DNA from: Asterias rubens
Lineage: Eukaryota > Echinodermata > Asteroidea > Forcipulatida > Asteriidae
Length of the DNA: 64,000 nucleotides
Assembly (NCBI RefSeq): GCF_902459465.1
Contig: NC_047066.1
Coordinates: 21,083,047 to 21,147,046 of the forward strand
Direction: 5' to 3'
Part shown: piece by piece, positions 11,386 through 24,049 of the stretch
Position numbering within the stretch: position 1 is the first letter of the stretch
How the letters are laid out: the number at the start of each line of letters is the position of its first letter
Made by a program: the position numbers and the translations under genes
The notes under the pieces: generated by a model
The model's database searches: none
Seen by the model: the letters and a program-made list of their open reading frames with translations, nothing else
Told to the model about the DNA's origin: nothing

Positions 11386-12721
11386 TTAATGAAATGTAGG
11401 GTCTCTAAGGAACTTTTAAAACAGGCACTATATAAACGGAAATTGTCATCATTACTAAATTGTATTGTGACATTGGACTTAAATTGCTTTTATAGCACTT
11501 ACTTATAGGCCAAAAACTATTGATGCGCAATTAAACAAAAATTGTTTGCTCTTTGTGCTGCTTCATAACAATTTATTTAAGATTCATCTTTTAAGATGAG
11601 TTATAAACAAATCGCCATAGTAATTTTTATTGTGACATCACACTGGTTATTTAGAACTTAAAATCTGATTTAGTTAAATACATTTCTGCTAAGCAAAAAT
11701 TAATAGGATACCAGTAATGGTACAGTACATGTGTTATTTTGACTGGTGACTATGTTGTTGTACAAATGTACGTAGCTATTTTTAGTACTTAAGCGGCTCT
11801 TTGAAATTGGGCCGTGGTGTTACTGGTGATCTTTCTGCCAAAAATCTGGTTGGCTAAGAAAACATGAAACATTGATTTGTAGCAATTTAAGATTTAACAC
11901 CCTTTTAGCACTGACCTGACAGAATTAATTAAATTCATTAAAAGTAGTTTATTATTCTATTTTTGTGTACAATTTTGTATCCTTAAAAAGCGGTTTACTC
12001 AAAAAATACATCAATACTTTATGACCTCCCTTTTATATTTATAGCTAATAAAAATAATTCTGCGGAGCCATTGAAAAAAACATTGTAAAATGCTTACTTT
12101 ATTTTAGCACTTTATGACAAATCGCAAATTTGTGAATGATTAGTTCCCAATAGATGCCATATTTGAGCAGTTTTGCGCCAGTTTTGTTTGAACTCCTGCA
12201 TAGGCCTACCGCATGCACTATTTATGCTTGGTACACAGTTAGTGTGCTTTCAAATGATAAATTATTGGCTATAAAGATAGACATTTTCATTCTGTGTGAT
12301 GTCAAGTGGGAACTATCTAAAGAAATATCTTGAAATGGTGATTAAGACAATTTGTTTTGTCAGTTTTGCAGGAAGCCATCTGAGTGTCTGTATTTGGACG
12401 GAGGTCTGGACACATGGAGAGCTGTTTTATACCTGATGCCAACTTACCATAGTGAGTATAAATGTAGGCCTACATCGATTATAACCCTTGCACCCTACTA
12501 GGCCTTTTTTCCCAACAGGTGACCCGTATATTCCTTTCCCAACCCCCCATTCGGGGCCCAATGTAATACAGCTTACCACAAATTTTGGCACTTATGGCAC
12601 ACTGCACACTGTAGTGTGTCATTTCTTGCTGGGGCCAAAAGTGCGGAATTCAAATTTGATCCAAACTGTCCTTGCATACAGTGCACTGTGTAATGTGTGA
12701 TTCTTTGGGGGCCTAAGTGCA

Positions 12722-12757
12722 GAATTCTCTAGTAAGCAGCGCCTTACTAGAGAATTC
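12722..12757. repeat. Perfect 15-bp hairpin
   Basis: GAATTCTCTAGTAAG (12722-12736) and its exact inverse (12743-12757) are separated by CAGCGC. No T-run follows. It may be the centre of a larger foldback element. Confidence 0.8.
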
Positions 12758-12789
12758 ACCCAAACTCTTTGAACAACAGAGTGTGGATT

Positions 12790-12850
12790 CCGAGTTCTGG
12801 TCTTGGCGATTGTGTCCTTAAACAAGACACTTAACCATTATTGCTTCAAT
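12790..12850 (+). repeat. SINE fragment (tRNA-derived family core)
   Basis: TGTGTCCTTAAACAAGACAC then TTAACCATTATTGCTTC matches the core found in the SINEs at 37.6 and 45.5 kb. Confidence 0.65.
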
Positions 12851-13016
12851 TTGTTCTTTGTTTTTAAAAAGAGAGTACTAAAAAAGATTGACTCATAGAT
12901 TGAATGTTAGTAAATAGTTATCATTTCTGACCGAAAGTTTTTACATTCTTAACAGCACTTGGTGGGTATCTTGAATTCTTCGAGCACTGCTTGACTTCTT
13001 CACCATCATCAGGATG

Positions 13017-13350
13017 TTCAACAATGGACAATGAGTACTTCTTTCTCATCTTGAGTTTAAGACAAGGCAGCATTCACGCAACCTTTGAGGTTCACCGACT
13101 ACTACAATGGACAATGAGTACTTCTTTCTCATCTTGAGTTAGACAAGGCAGCATTCACGCCACCTTTGAGGTTCACCAAGCTACTACAATGGACAATGAG
13201 TACTTCTTTCTCATCTTGAGTTAGACAAGGCAGCATTCACGCAACAGTTGAGGTTCACCGAGCTACTACAATGGACAATGAGTACTTCTTCCTCATCTTG
13301 AGTTAGACAATTTATGCAACACCCGAGATACACCGAGCCACTAACATGGC
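13017..13350 (+). repeat. ~82-bp tandem repeat, four units
   Basis: ACAATGGACAATGAGTACTT recurs at about 13020, 13103, 13185 and 13267, with AGACAAGGCAGCATTCACGC and GAGGTTCACCGA in the units. The last unit is degenerate. It lies inside the candidate exon 12956-13418. Confidence 0.9.
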
Positions 13351-14724
13351 GCTCCACTTAATGATGATGAGGCACCAGTTGTGATGTATTAGTCGGGCAA
13401 CAGCCAGTGAATGACATGGTAAGTACTTTGATCTTGGTGGAATCTCTTTACCTTCTTTAAAAGTTAAAGTTGACCAAGTTTAAAGAATTACCCTTTGTTA
13501 AACCTTGTCTATAAGATGATGTGTAGGTTTGCATTGTGGATTCAGCGGCAGGCCATATTTGCTTTAAGATTCTTTTCTCTGTTGAAACAGCTGCAAAGAA
13601 TGACGTGACAAATCTTACAAGCCTCACATTACTGTATAGTTCTTTTACCTTCTTTTAAAGTTTAAATTGACCCAAGTTCAAACGAAATTACCTTTTTTAA
13701 AACCCTGTCTACAACATGTGTTTTTCTTTGTTGATGTTTTGGATCCCACAGCCATCAGCGAGACATGTTTCCTTTTAAATATTCTCTTTGCTGAAACAGT
13801 GGCAAAGAATGACGGGACAAACCGTACAGGCATCATCACATTTACATGTAGTTTATATGAGGCATGTGGTTCTGACACCAAACACATATGAATGAAATTA
13901 CTTTCAGTTTTAATATAAGATGTTTTGTCACCAACTTTGTGCAGAAGCCGTAAAGACAGTTTGGATGTATTCTTATTACTAGTGATGGGTATGGAGCCAT
14001 GGACTCTAGTTACACTGGTAAGATTTTAGAGGATTCTCCCCCTTTTTCCATAACAAAATGGAATTTTCTTGGAAAGTTGCGTACTCATTCCCTACCTTTT
14101 CATAAGATACAAGAATTTAAACTTGTTAAAAGAACAAATATCCCTTTCAGAGAAAAACTATCTCTATTTTAAATTTAGGTAAAACTAAGATCCCTGAATT
14201 AATTATTTTTTAACAAATACTAAAATTAATTATGCATTACAAACAAACAAAAATAAAAGAGGCTCTATTCTAAATAATCTTGCACTTATTGCTGCTGCTG
14301 AACATATCATCGAGTCCTAATTCCATGTATCTGCTTACCATGAGCAAAGAAACAGTGCTTATACTGAAGTAGGGTAGTCCGTGCTTATGCCAAGTATATG
14401 TCACAGGTAAGCTGGGAACTTTTGCTTGTGCGTTTGTGTACCTTATGTTACTAGGCATTCTTCCCTTATACACAGCTAAAGCTTGGCGCCTGCAGTAAGC
14501 TGAGAATGGTGATCGTTAGAACTCAGCGATAAGCAGAGCCATGAAAACGGGCCACGCTCTGTGATTTGTAATATGACTTGTGCAAACCTTTAGTGAGTAC
14601 TGAATCAGTCTGATTTTTGTGATGATTTATTTTTAATAAAATTTATTTATTTTCAGAACACTGATGAACTCTTTGGAATTACTCAACTTTGACTGAGAGT
14701 TTTTGTGATCTACTCTTTCATTTT

Positions 14725-15035
14725 GACACCCTGGACAATCAAGAGTCAAAGTACGGCGTTGAACAATTTCGGAACTTTTTAAGTCACAGACAGCGTGATT
14801 AACAGTCGACAACGCATATTTTAGAGGACTGTGTGGACATTATTAGTGCACAGCAAAAAGAAATAGAAAGAAACTATTATTTTCGTAATGATTCTGGACA
14901 TTCAAGAATCAAGTGACGGCAGAAGAGTGACCATCAAAGACAGAGTGTGATCAACAGTCAGCATGTATTGGAGAACTGTGTGAACATTACCAAAGCACAT
15001 CAGAAAGAGATAGAGAGAGAAACTGTAGGTAATGA
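14725..15035 (+). repeat. Direct duplication of ~150 bp
   Basis: Segments 14735-14875 and 14900-15030 share, in the same order, variants of GACATTCAAGAATCAAG, AACAGTCAGCA, GAACTGTGTGAACATTA and AAGAAATAGAAAGAAAC. The duplication falls within one candidate exon of a non-coding transcript. Confidence 0.75.
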
Positions 15036-15639
15036 CTTTCGCGTACAACTATAAATCTTATTTGGAGATGTGGTGCATCTGAAAGATCCATTGTGTATGA
15101 ACTTGATCATCTTCAGGAGAATGCTGTGCAAGAGAGCTGCTCCAGTGTGTATCACCTCATCTTACAAGAACACTAATCTTGAACCATGGGCCTTGTCACA
15201 CGAGGCAACATTTCCTGGCAACTTGGAGGCAACCAAGTAGTTTTCACTTATTATTGTACTGCCTTATGATATAGAAATAAACCTGAAACCTAAAAACATG
15301 AAACCAATTACTGCAGTGCATGCTACAGGACCACTTTGGTAGCACATGAGTTTTTTTTTCAAACAATGTCTTAAGCTCACCATCCTTTCTCTATGAGCTC
15401 ACCAAGAGAAATCTTTGAAAATCTGAAATGTAAAATGTTTTTCTTTTCGCCTGGAACTGGTTACCTGTAAATGGTCTTGTGTGACATGGCCCTATTATTT
15501 AAAAAAAATTATTATAAGGTTTATGGTTACACCATGTATAGTAAATAATCTGTCTATAATTAAGTTGTGGTTCTATAAAGAGCTGGTGATGAAACGACTC
15601 ATTATGTCAATGAGCATACTTTGGTCTTAAGGGGAAAAA

Positions 15640-17392
15640 ACTTTAAAAAGTATTTGTGCATGTTTTGTGTTGCACCTGATGACAATCTTTGGTGAAATTG
15701 TGTCTTCATTTGGTTTTGATGACATCGAGTGTTTGAGCGGCATTTTAAGTCCATACTTCTACTGAGAATGGTGACTGAGCCATCGTTACAGACCAACAAG
15801 TTGACTGGAAAGCAGCAGAACTCAAGCAGCAGAACTCATCGGGCCTCCCCTCCTCCCGACCAATGGATCTTCTATATCCACGGTCACTTCCTAGGTAACC
15901 CCTTACTTAGTCTCCTCCACATCGAACCTCGATCTAGACGTCAGCTTCCACATCAGTGACATCTCTAACCCTTCTCCTGACCAATATGGATCTCCTTTAT
16001 CCACGGTCACTCCCTAGGTACCCCGTTAGTCTCCTCCAGGTCACCCATAATTTTTAGACTGCTTTGGGTCGTCTATACCCTCAGTCCCCTAGGCATCGTA
16101 CCTCAAGACTTCAGCTTCAACATCAGTAACATCTCTACACCTTCTCCTGACCAATGGATCTCCTATATCCACGGTCACTCCTTAGGTACCCCCTAAGTCT
16201 CCTCCAGGTCATCCATCTTTTTAAGACTGCTTTGGGTCATCTATACCCTCAGTCCCCTAGGCTCCATATCCCTATGTTTGTTCCTACTGACACAGTTCAG
16301 GATCCAGCATTCTCACACATCATCGAGCTCCGGTTTCCTGACTTAGTGCATCATCAAGCTATCCACATCACCGGTACTTAAGCAGCATCAGAGTTGAGCA
16401 TTCTCCTGAAGACGATCACAGCATAGTGATCAAAATGTTGAGTCAGAACCACCCCAACTCAACAGAGATTATCATTACATGGTGTTACCGCACACCTTAC
16501 TATACTGACAGAGACTTATCTGCTGGTAACCTCTCGCTTATCTTATGCACTTACATCTTATTGCTTTCAATTAGAGGACACCTAAAAAGTGGTCTGAGAA
16601 TACTTTAGGGTTAAGTGCTGGTAACCTCTCTCTCTCCTCCGTTATACGATATATTGGTTCAATTTCTCAGCCATATACTGAGAATACTGGCTGAGGGTGA
16701 AGTGCTAACCTCTCCCCTCTAATGTTCAATTAGAGCTTTTGGTCATGTTTTCATTGGGTGTTAGTTTATTGGTTTAATTTCATAGCCGTATACTGAGAAT
16801 ACTGGCTGAGGGTGAAGTGCTGGTAACCTCTCCCCTCAAATGTTCAATTAGAACTTTTTTTTTTTCTTTTGTTCCAAAACTTCGGTTTATTGGTTTAATT
16901 ACACAGCCGTATACTGAGAATACTGGCTGAGGGTGAAGTGCTGGTAACCTCTCCCCTCAAATGTTCAATTAGAACTTCTTTATTTTCTTTTGTTCCAAAA
17001 CTCCCGTATATTGGTTTAATTACACAGCCTACACTGAGAATACTGGCTGAGGGTGAAGTGCTAGTAACCTCTCCCCTCAAATGTTTAATTAGAACTTGTT
17101 ATGTTTCCTTTGGGTGTTAACACTCAGGTTTGTTGGTTTAATTTCACAGCTATTATACTGGGAAGACTGACCAAGGGCAAAGTGCTAGTCACAATTCTCC
17201 CAATTGTTTTCTGTGTTTATTCCAAACTCCAGTTTATTTGTTTAATTTCATAGCCTTTAATAACTGGCTGAGAGTGAAGTGCTGGTAACCTCTCCCCTCA
17301 TATGTTAATTAAAAGTCGTCACTTTTTCATTGGGTATTAAAACTCTGGTTTATTGGTTTAATTTCACAGCAAAATTTTAAATTCTGCTTCAA
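15640..17392 (+). repeat. Compound repeat block, copy 1 (leader, 171-bp units, ~120-bp units)
   Basis: A leader (15645-15775: TGTGTTGCACCTG, ATGACATCGAGTGT, CGGCATTTTAAGTCCAT) is followed by about 2.5 diverged units containing GACCAATGGATCTCC and CACGGTCACTCC (15836-16275). A unique stretch comes next, then about six units of a ~120-bp repeat with ACTGAGAATACTGGCTGAGG and GGTAACCTCTCCCCTC (16640-17390). The same order occurs in the following block. Confidence 0.85.
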
Positions 17393-19770
17393 TATTTGTG
17401 CATATTTTGTGTTGCACCTGTTTAAAATCTTTGGTGAAATTGTGACTTCATTTGATTTGGATGACATCGAGTGTGTGCATGGGCGGCATTTTAAGTCCAT
17501 CTCCCCTTCTACTGAGCATGCTAACTGGAGGAGCTACCATCAAACACTCGCACATAACAGACCATCGGAGAAGCATCCAGGCTAGATCCACAAACACGAC
17601 ACCTCAAGGCATCAGCTTCCACATCAGTGACATCTCTACCCCTTCTCCCGACCAATGGATCTCCTATATCCACTGTCACTCCTTAGGTACCCCCCTCCCT
17701 TTAGTCTCCTCCTGTCACCCACCATTTAGACTGCTTTGGTCATCTACACCCTCAGTCACCTAGGCGTCGTACTTCAAGGCATCAGCTTCCACATTAGTGA
17801 CATCTCTACCCCTTCTCCCGACCAATGGATCTCCTATATCCACAGTCACTCCTTAGGTACCCCCCTCCCTTTAGTCTCCTCCTGTCACCCACCATTTAGA
17901 CTGCTTTGGGTCATCTACACCCTCAGTCACCTAGGCATCGTACTTCAAGGCATCAGCTTCCACATTAGTGACATTTCTACCCCTTCTCCCGACCAATGGA
18001 TCTCCTATATCCACGGTCACTCCTTAGGTACCCCCCTCCCTTTAGTCTCCTCCTGTCACCCACCATTTAGACTGCTTTGGGTCATCTATACCCTCAGTCC
18101 CCTAGGCTCCATATCCCTATGTTTGTTCCTACTGACACGGATTAGGATCCAACATTCCCACACATCATCGAACTCCAGTTTCCAGCCTTCGTGCGTCATT
18201 CAAGCTTTTCACCAATAGTGAAGCAGCATGCAGCATCAGTTTTATTTCAAAACTGTAGTTATGTTGGTTTAACTCACAGCCATATACTGAGAATACTGGC
18301 TTAGAGTCATGTGTTGATACTCTCCCTCAAAGGTTCAATTAGAACTTCTTTTTCTGTTTTTTTTTGTTCGAAAACTATGAATGTTTACTTGTATTGTTTC
18401 AGAAGGCGCCGTATACTGAAGAAAAACATGGCTAAGGGTGAAGTGCTGGTAACCTCTCCCGTCAAATGTTAAATTATAACTTTTGGTTCTGGACGTTCAA
18501 ACTCCAGTCTATTGGTTTAATTTCACAGCCGTATGCTGAGGATACTGGCTTAGGGTGACGTGCTGGTAACCTCTCCCCTCAAATGTTCGATAACAATTGT
18601 TTTCTGTTTTTGTTTCAAACTCAAGTTTATTGGTTTAATTTCACAGCTGTATACTGGGATACTGGCTGAGGGTGAAGTGCTAGTAACCTCGCCCCTCAAA
18701 TGTTCAATAAGAACTTCTGGGTTATTTTTTTCATTGAATCTTAAAACTCCAGTAAATTTGTTTATTTTCAAAGCCGTATGCTGAGGATACTGGCTGAGGG
18801 TGCAAGTGCTGGTAACCTCTCCCCTCTAAAATGTACAAGGTATATTTCTGTAATGACTATGTTCCCATTTTGGGCAGTTAAAAGCATGCTACATAAAATC
18901 TGTTAGTTTTCTAGTCATGTTTTCATTGGGTGGTAAAACTGAAGTTTGTTGGTTTAATTTCACAGCCGTATACTGAGAATACTGGCTGAGGGTGAAGTGC
19001 TGGTAACCTCTCCCCTCAAATGTTCAATTTGAACTTCTAGTCATGTTTTCATTGGGTGTTAAAACTGAAGTTTGTTGGTTTAATTACACAGCCGTTTACT
19101 GAGAATACTGGCTGAGGTTGAAGTGCTGGAAACCTTTCCCCTCAAATGTTTAATTAGAATTTTTGGTCATGTGTGTTAAAACTGAAGTTTAGTGGTTTAA
19201 TTTCACAGCCAGATGCTGAGGATCTTGGCTGAGGGTGAAGTGCTGGTAACCTCTCCCCTCTATTTTTAATTAGAACTTGTTGTCATGTTTTCATTCGGTG
19301 TTAAAACTTAAGTTTAGTGATTTAATTTCAAAGCCAGATGCTGAGGATCTTGGCTGAGGGTGAAGTGCTGGTAACCTCTCCCCTCAATTGTTCAATTTGA
19401 ACTTCTAGTCATGTTTTCATTGGGTGTAAAAACTGAAGTTTGTTGGTTTAATTACACAGCCGTATACTGAGAATACTGGCTGAGGGTGGAGTGCTGGTAA
19501 CCTCTCTCCTCAAATGTTCAATTTTAACTTCTAGTCATGTTTTCATTGTTTGTTAAAACTGAAGTTTAGTGGTTTAATTTCACAGCCAGATGCTGAGGAT
19601 CTTGGCTGAGGGTGAAGGGCTGGTAACCTCTCCCCTCTAATTTTTCATTAGAACTTGTTGTCATGTTTTAATTGGGTGTTAAAACGGAAGACTATTGGTT
19701 TAATTTCACAGCCAGATGCTGAGGATCTTGGCTGAGGGTGAAGTGCTGGTAACCTCTCCCCTCTAGAAAC
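17393..19770 (+). repeat. Compound repeat block, copy 2
   Basis: The leader is repeated at 17395-17530. Three almost identical 171-bp units follow (17610-18110; 57 codons each, so one frame stays open for 160 codons), then about twelve units of the ~120-bp repeat (18255-19768). Each ~120-bp unit has TTTAATTTCACAG, resembling a 3' splice acceptor, just before the conserved core. One unit spacing near 18840-18900 is interrupted. Confidence 0.85.
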
Positions 19771-20303
19771 AACTGGGTACTTCTATTTATAATCAGCTGT
19801 TCACAAGTTTGGACTGACTGAAAATTAACAATTGTTATCCATTACAAAAGTTTGCTTGGTATATTATTCTGAGTGTTAAATCTAGGCGTGATATTAAGAT
19901 GTTCTATTCACACAATGTGAATTTTTATGTTGTTTTCATGTTGAGGTTGGTTTATAGTCATCAGATATGAAACTAAACATTAAAAAATTGTTAAAGAAAA
20001 GGTGCAAATTATACCAAGTATATACTAAGTATATATATTTATACCTCATCATGCCTCAAATCCCATAAGAAAAGGTGCAAATTATACCAAGTAAATACTA
20101 TTCAAATATTTTCTAACTATATATCTCAATTATTTCCTGTAAATTATCTAAACTGAAGATCTACAGATTCTTCAAGTCTTAGGACTCTTGCTAGATTCTG
20201 ATATATTACGTAAAACAAAAGACCTTGGAAAAAACAAATTTTCTCTTCCATAGACAAAACCTGTAAGTGTTATGGTCTTGGCTCTATTGTAGGTCTATAA
20301 TTC

Positions 20304-23300
20304 TCATGAGCCCTCGGCTCTTCAGTTCTATCACTGTCGTGAGCCCTTTGCTCTTCAGTTCTATCACTGTCAAGTGCCCTTCGCTCTTCAGTTCTATCCC
20401 TGTCATGAGCCCTTGGCGCTGCAGTTCTATCACTGTCATGAGCCCTCGGCTCTTCAGTTCTATCACTATCATGAGCCCTCGGCTCTTCAGTTCTTTCACT
20501 GTCATGAGCTCTTGGCTCTTCAGTTCTATCACTGTCATGAGCCCTTGGCTCTTCAGTTCTATCACTGTCATGAGCCCTCGGCTCTTCAGTTCTTTCACTG
20601 TCATGAGCCCTTGGCTCTTCAGTTCTATCACTGTCATGAGCCCTTGGCTCTTCAGTTCTTTCACTGTCATGAGCCCTTGGCTCTACAGTTCTATCACTGT
20701 CATGAGCCCTTGGCTCTACAGTTCTTTCACTGTCATGAGCCCTGGGCTCTTTAGTTCTATCACTGTCATGAGCCCTTGGCTTTACAGTTCTATCATTGTC
20801 ATGAGCCCTTGGCTCTTCAGTTCTTTCACTGTCATGAGCCCTTGGCTCTTCAGTTCTTTCACTGTCATGAGCCCTTGGCTCTTCAGTTCTTTCACTGTCA
20901 TGAGCCCTTGGCTCTACAGTTCTTTCACTGTCATGAGCCCTGGGCTCTTTAGTTCTTTCACTGTCATGAGCCCTGGGCTCTTCAGTTCTATCACTGTCAT
21001 GAGCCCTTGGCTTTACAGTTCTATCACTGTCATGAGCCTTTGGTTCTGCAGTTCTATCCCTGTCATGAGCCCTTGGCTCTGCAGTTCTATCACTGTCATG
21101 AGCCCTTGGCTCTGCAGTTCTATCACTGTCATGAGCCCTTGGCTTTACAGTTCTATCACTGACATGAGCCCTTGGCTCTACAGTTCTATCACTGTCATGA
21201 GCCTTTGGCTCTAGAGTTCTTACCCTGGCATGAGCCTTTGGCTCTACAGTTCTATCACTGACATGAGCCCTTGGCTCTACAGTTCTATCACTGTCATGAG
21301 CCTTTGGCCTTACAGTTCTTACCCTGGCATGAGCCTTTGGCTCTACAGTTCTATCACTGTCATGAGCCCTGGGCTCTTCAGTTCTTTCCCTGTCATGAGC
21401 CCTGGGCTCTTCAGTTCTATCACTGTCATGAGCCTTTGGCTCTACAGTTCTATCACTGTCATGAGCCCTTGGCTCTACAGTTCTATCACTGTCATGAGCC
21501 TTTGGCTCTACAGTTCTTTCCCTGTCATGAGCCTTTGGCTCTCAGTTCTATCACTGTCATGAGCCTTTGGCTCTACAGTTCTTTCCCTGTCGTGAGCCTT
21601 TGGCTCTACAGTTCTATCCCTGTCATAAACCCTTTGCTCAACAGTTCTATCACTGTCATGAGCCCTTGGCTTTACAGTTCTTTCACTGTCATGAGCCTTT
21701 GGCTTTACAGTTCTTTCCCTGTCATGAGCCTTTGGCTCTACAGTTCTATCACTGTCATGAGCCTTTGGCTCTACAGTTCTATCACTGTCATGAGCCCTCG
21801 GCTCTACAGTTCTATCACTGTTATGAGCCTTTGGCTCTACAGTTCTATCACTGTCATGAGCACTTGGCTCTGCAGTTCTTTCACTGTCATGAGCCCTAGG
21901 CTCTACAGTTCTATCACTGTCATGAGCCTTTGGCTCTACAGTTCTTTCCCTGTCATGAGCCTTTGGCTCTACAGTTCTATCACTGTCATGAGCCTTTGGC
22001 TCTACAGTTCTATCACTGTCATGAGCCCTCGGCTCTACAGTTCTTTCCCTGTCATGAGCCTTTGGCTCTACAGTTCTTTCTCTGTCATGAGCCTTTGGCT
22101 CTCAGTTCTATCACTGTCATGAGCCTTTGGCTCTTCAGTTCTTTCCCTGTCATAAGCATTGGCTCTTCAGTTCTATCACTGTCATGAGCCCTTGGCTCTT
22201 CAGTTCTATCACTGTCATGAGCCTTCGGCTCTACAGTTCTATCACTGACATGAGCCCTTGGCTCTGCAGTTCTATCACTGTCATGAGCCCTAGGCTCTTC
22301 AGTTCTATCACTGTCATGAGCCCTCGGCTCTACAGTTCTATCACTGTCATGAGCCCTTGGCTCTTCAGTTCTTTCATTGTCACGAGCCCTTGGATCTTCA
22401 GTTCTATCACTGTCATGAGCCCTTGGCTCTCAGTTCTATCACTGTCATGAGCCCTTGGCTCTTCAGTTCTTTCACTGTCATGAGCCCTTGGCTCTGCAGT
22501 TCTATCACTGTCATGAGCCCTAGGCTCTACAGTTCTATCACTGTCATGAGCCTTTGGCTCTACAGTTCTTTCCCTGTCATGAGCCTTTGGCTCTCAGTTC
22601 TATCACTGTCATGAGCCTTTGGCTCTACAGTTCTTTCCCTGTCATGAGCATTGGCTCTACAGGTCTATCACTGTCATGAGCCCTTGGCTCTACAGTTCTA
22701 TTACTGTCATGAGCCCTTGGCTCTACAGTTCTATCACTGCCATGAGCCTTTGGCTCTACAGTTCTTTCCCTGTCATGAGCCCTTGGCTCTACAGTTCTAT
22801 CACTGTCATGAGCCCTTGGCTCAACAGTTCTGTCACTGTCATGAGCCCTTGGCTCTTCAGTTCTATTACTGTCATGAGCCCTTGGCTCTACAGTTCTATC
22901 ACTGTCATGAGCCCTTGGCTCTACAGTTCTATCACTGTCATGAGCCTTTGGCTCTACAGTTCTTTCTCTGTCATGAGCCCTTGGCTCTACAGTTCTATTA
23001 CTGTCATGAGCCCTTGGCTCTACAGTTCTATCACTGTCATGAGCCCTTGGCTCTACCGTTCTTTCTCTGTCATGAGCCCTTGGCTCTACAGTTCTATCAC
23101 TGTCATGAGCCCTTGGCTCTACAGTTCTATCACTGTCATGAGCCCTCGGCTCTTCAGTTCTTTCACTGTCATGAGCCCTAGGCTCTGCAGTTCTATCACT
23201 GTCATGAGCCCTCGGCTCTGCAGTTCTGTTACTGTCATGAGCCCTTGGCTCTTCAGTACTTTCACTGTCATGAGCCCTTGGCTCTACAGTTCTATCACTG

Positions 23301-24046
23301 TCATGAGCCCTCGGCTCTGCAGTTCTATTACTGTCATGAGCTCTTGGCTCTTCAGTTCTTTCACTGTCATGAGCCCTAGGCTCTGCAGTTCTATCACTGT
23401 CATGAGCCCTCGGCTCTGCAGTTCTATTACTGTCATGAGCCCTCGGCTCTACAGTTCTATCACTGTCATGAGCCCTCGGCTCTACAGTTCTATCACTGTC
23501 ATGAGCCCTCGGCTCTACAGTTCTATCACTGTCATGAGCCCTTGGCTCTACAGTTCTATCACTGTCATGAGCCCATGGCTCTACAGTTCTATTACTGTCA
23601 TGAGCCCTTTGCTCTACAGTTCTATCACTGTCATGAGCCTTTGGCTCTACAGTTCTTTCCCTGTCATGAGCCTTTGGCTCTACAGTTCTATCACTGTCAT
23701 GAGCCCGTGGTACTACAGTTCTATTACTGTCATGAGCCCTTGGCTCTGCAGTTCAATCACTGTCATGAGCCCTGTCTTGAGCCCCTGGCTCTACAGTTCG
23801 TTCACTGTCACGAGCCCTCTGCTCTGCAGTTCTTTCACTGTCGTGAGCCCTCGACTCTTCAGTTCTTTCACTCTCGTGAGCCCTTGGCTCTGCAGTTCTC
23901 TCACTGTCATGACCCCTCGGCTCGTCAGTTCTCTCACTGTCATGACCCCTCGGCTCTGCAGTTCTGTCACTAACATGAGCCCACGGCTGTGCAGTTCTGT
24001 CACTGTCATGAGCCCCTGGCTCTGCAGTTCTATCACTGTCTCTGAG
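20304..24046 (+). repeat. 33-bp minisatellite, about 113 units
   Basis: The unit has ATGAGCCCTTGGCTC, then CAGTTCTATCACTGTC. Variants are CTCGG/CTTTGG, TACAG/TTCAG/TGCAG and ATCACT/TTCACT/TTCCCT. Because 33 is divisible by 3, all three forward frames and a reverse frame stay open over long distances (MSPWLYSSITV, LALQFYHCHEP and MTVIELKSQGL repeats). Occasional single-base deletions (CTCTCAGTT) break each one in turn, and no frame is favoured. The right edge (23780-24046) is more diverged, as at a typical array margin. Confidence 0.93.
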
Positions 24047-24049
24047 ACC

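Larger units (their letters stand above)
12364..15300 (+). ncRNA. Candidate spliced transcript, probably non-coding
   Basis: Splice-like borders give possible exons: 12364 or 12372 to 12451 (acceptors TTTTGTCAG and TTTTGCAG; donor CATA|GTGAGT), 12956-13418 (acceptor TTCTTAACAG; donor CATG|GTAAGTAC) and 14657 to about 15300 (acceptor TTATTTTCAG; AATAAA near 15277). The second exon contains four ~82-base tandem units and the third a ~150-base duplication. The two larger segments carry no long reading frame. The first is open in one frame and reads CLYLDGGLDTWRAV, faintly like the end of a rhodanese domain, which may be chance. The strand is inferred from the splice sites. Confidence 0.25.

Noticed and set aside
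17736..18218. 160-residue open frame with a 57-residue repeat
   Set aside because: It coincides with 171-bp tandem units (57 x 3); no start context, splice sites or similarity support it.
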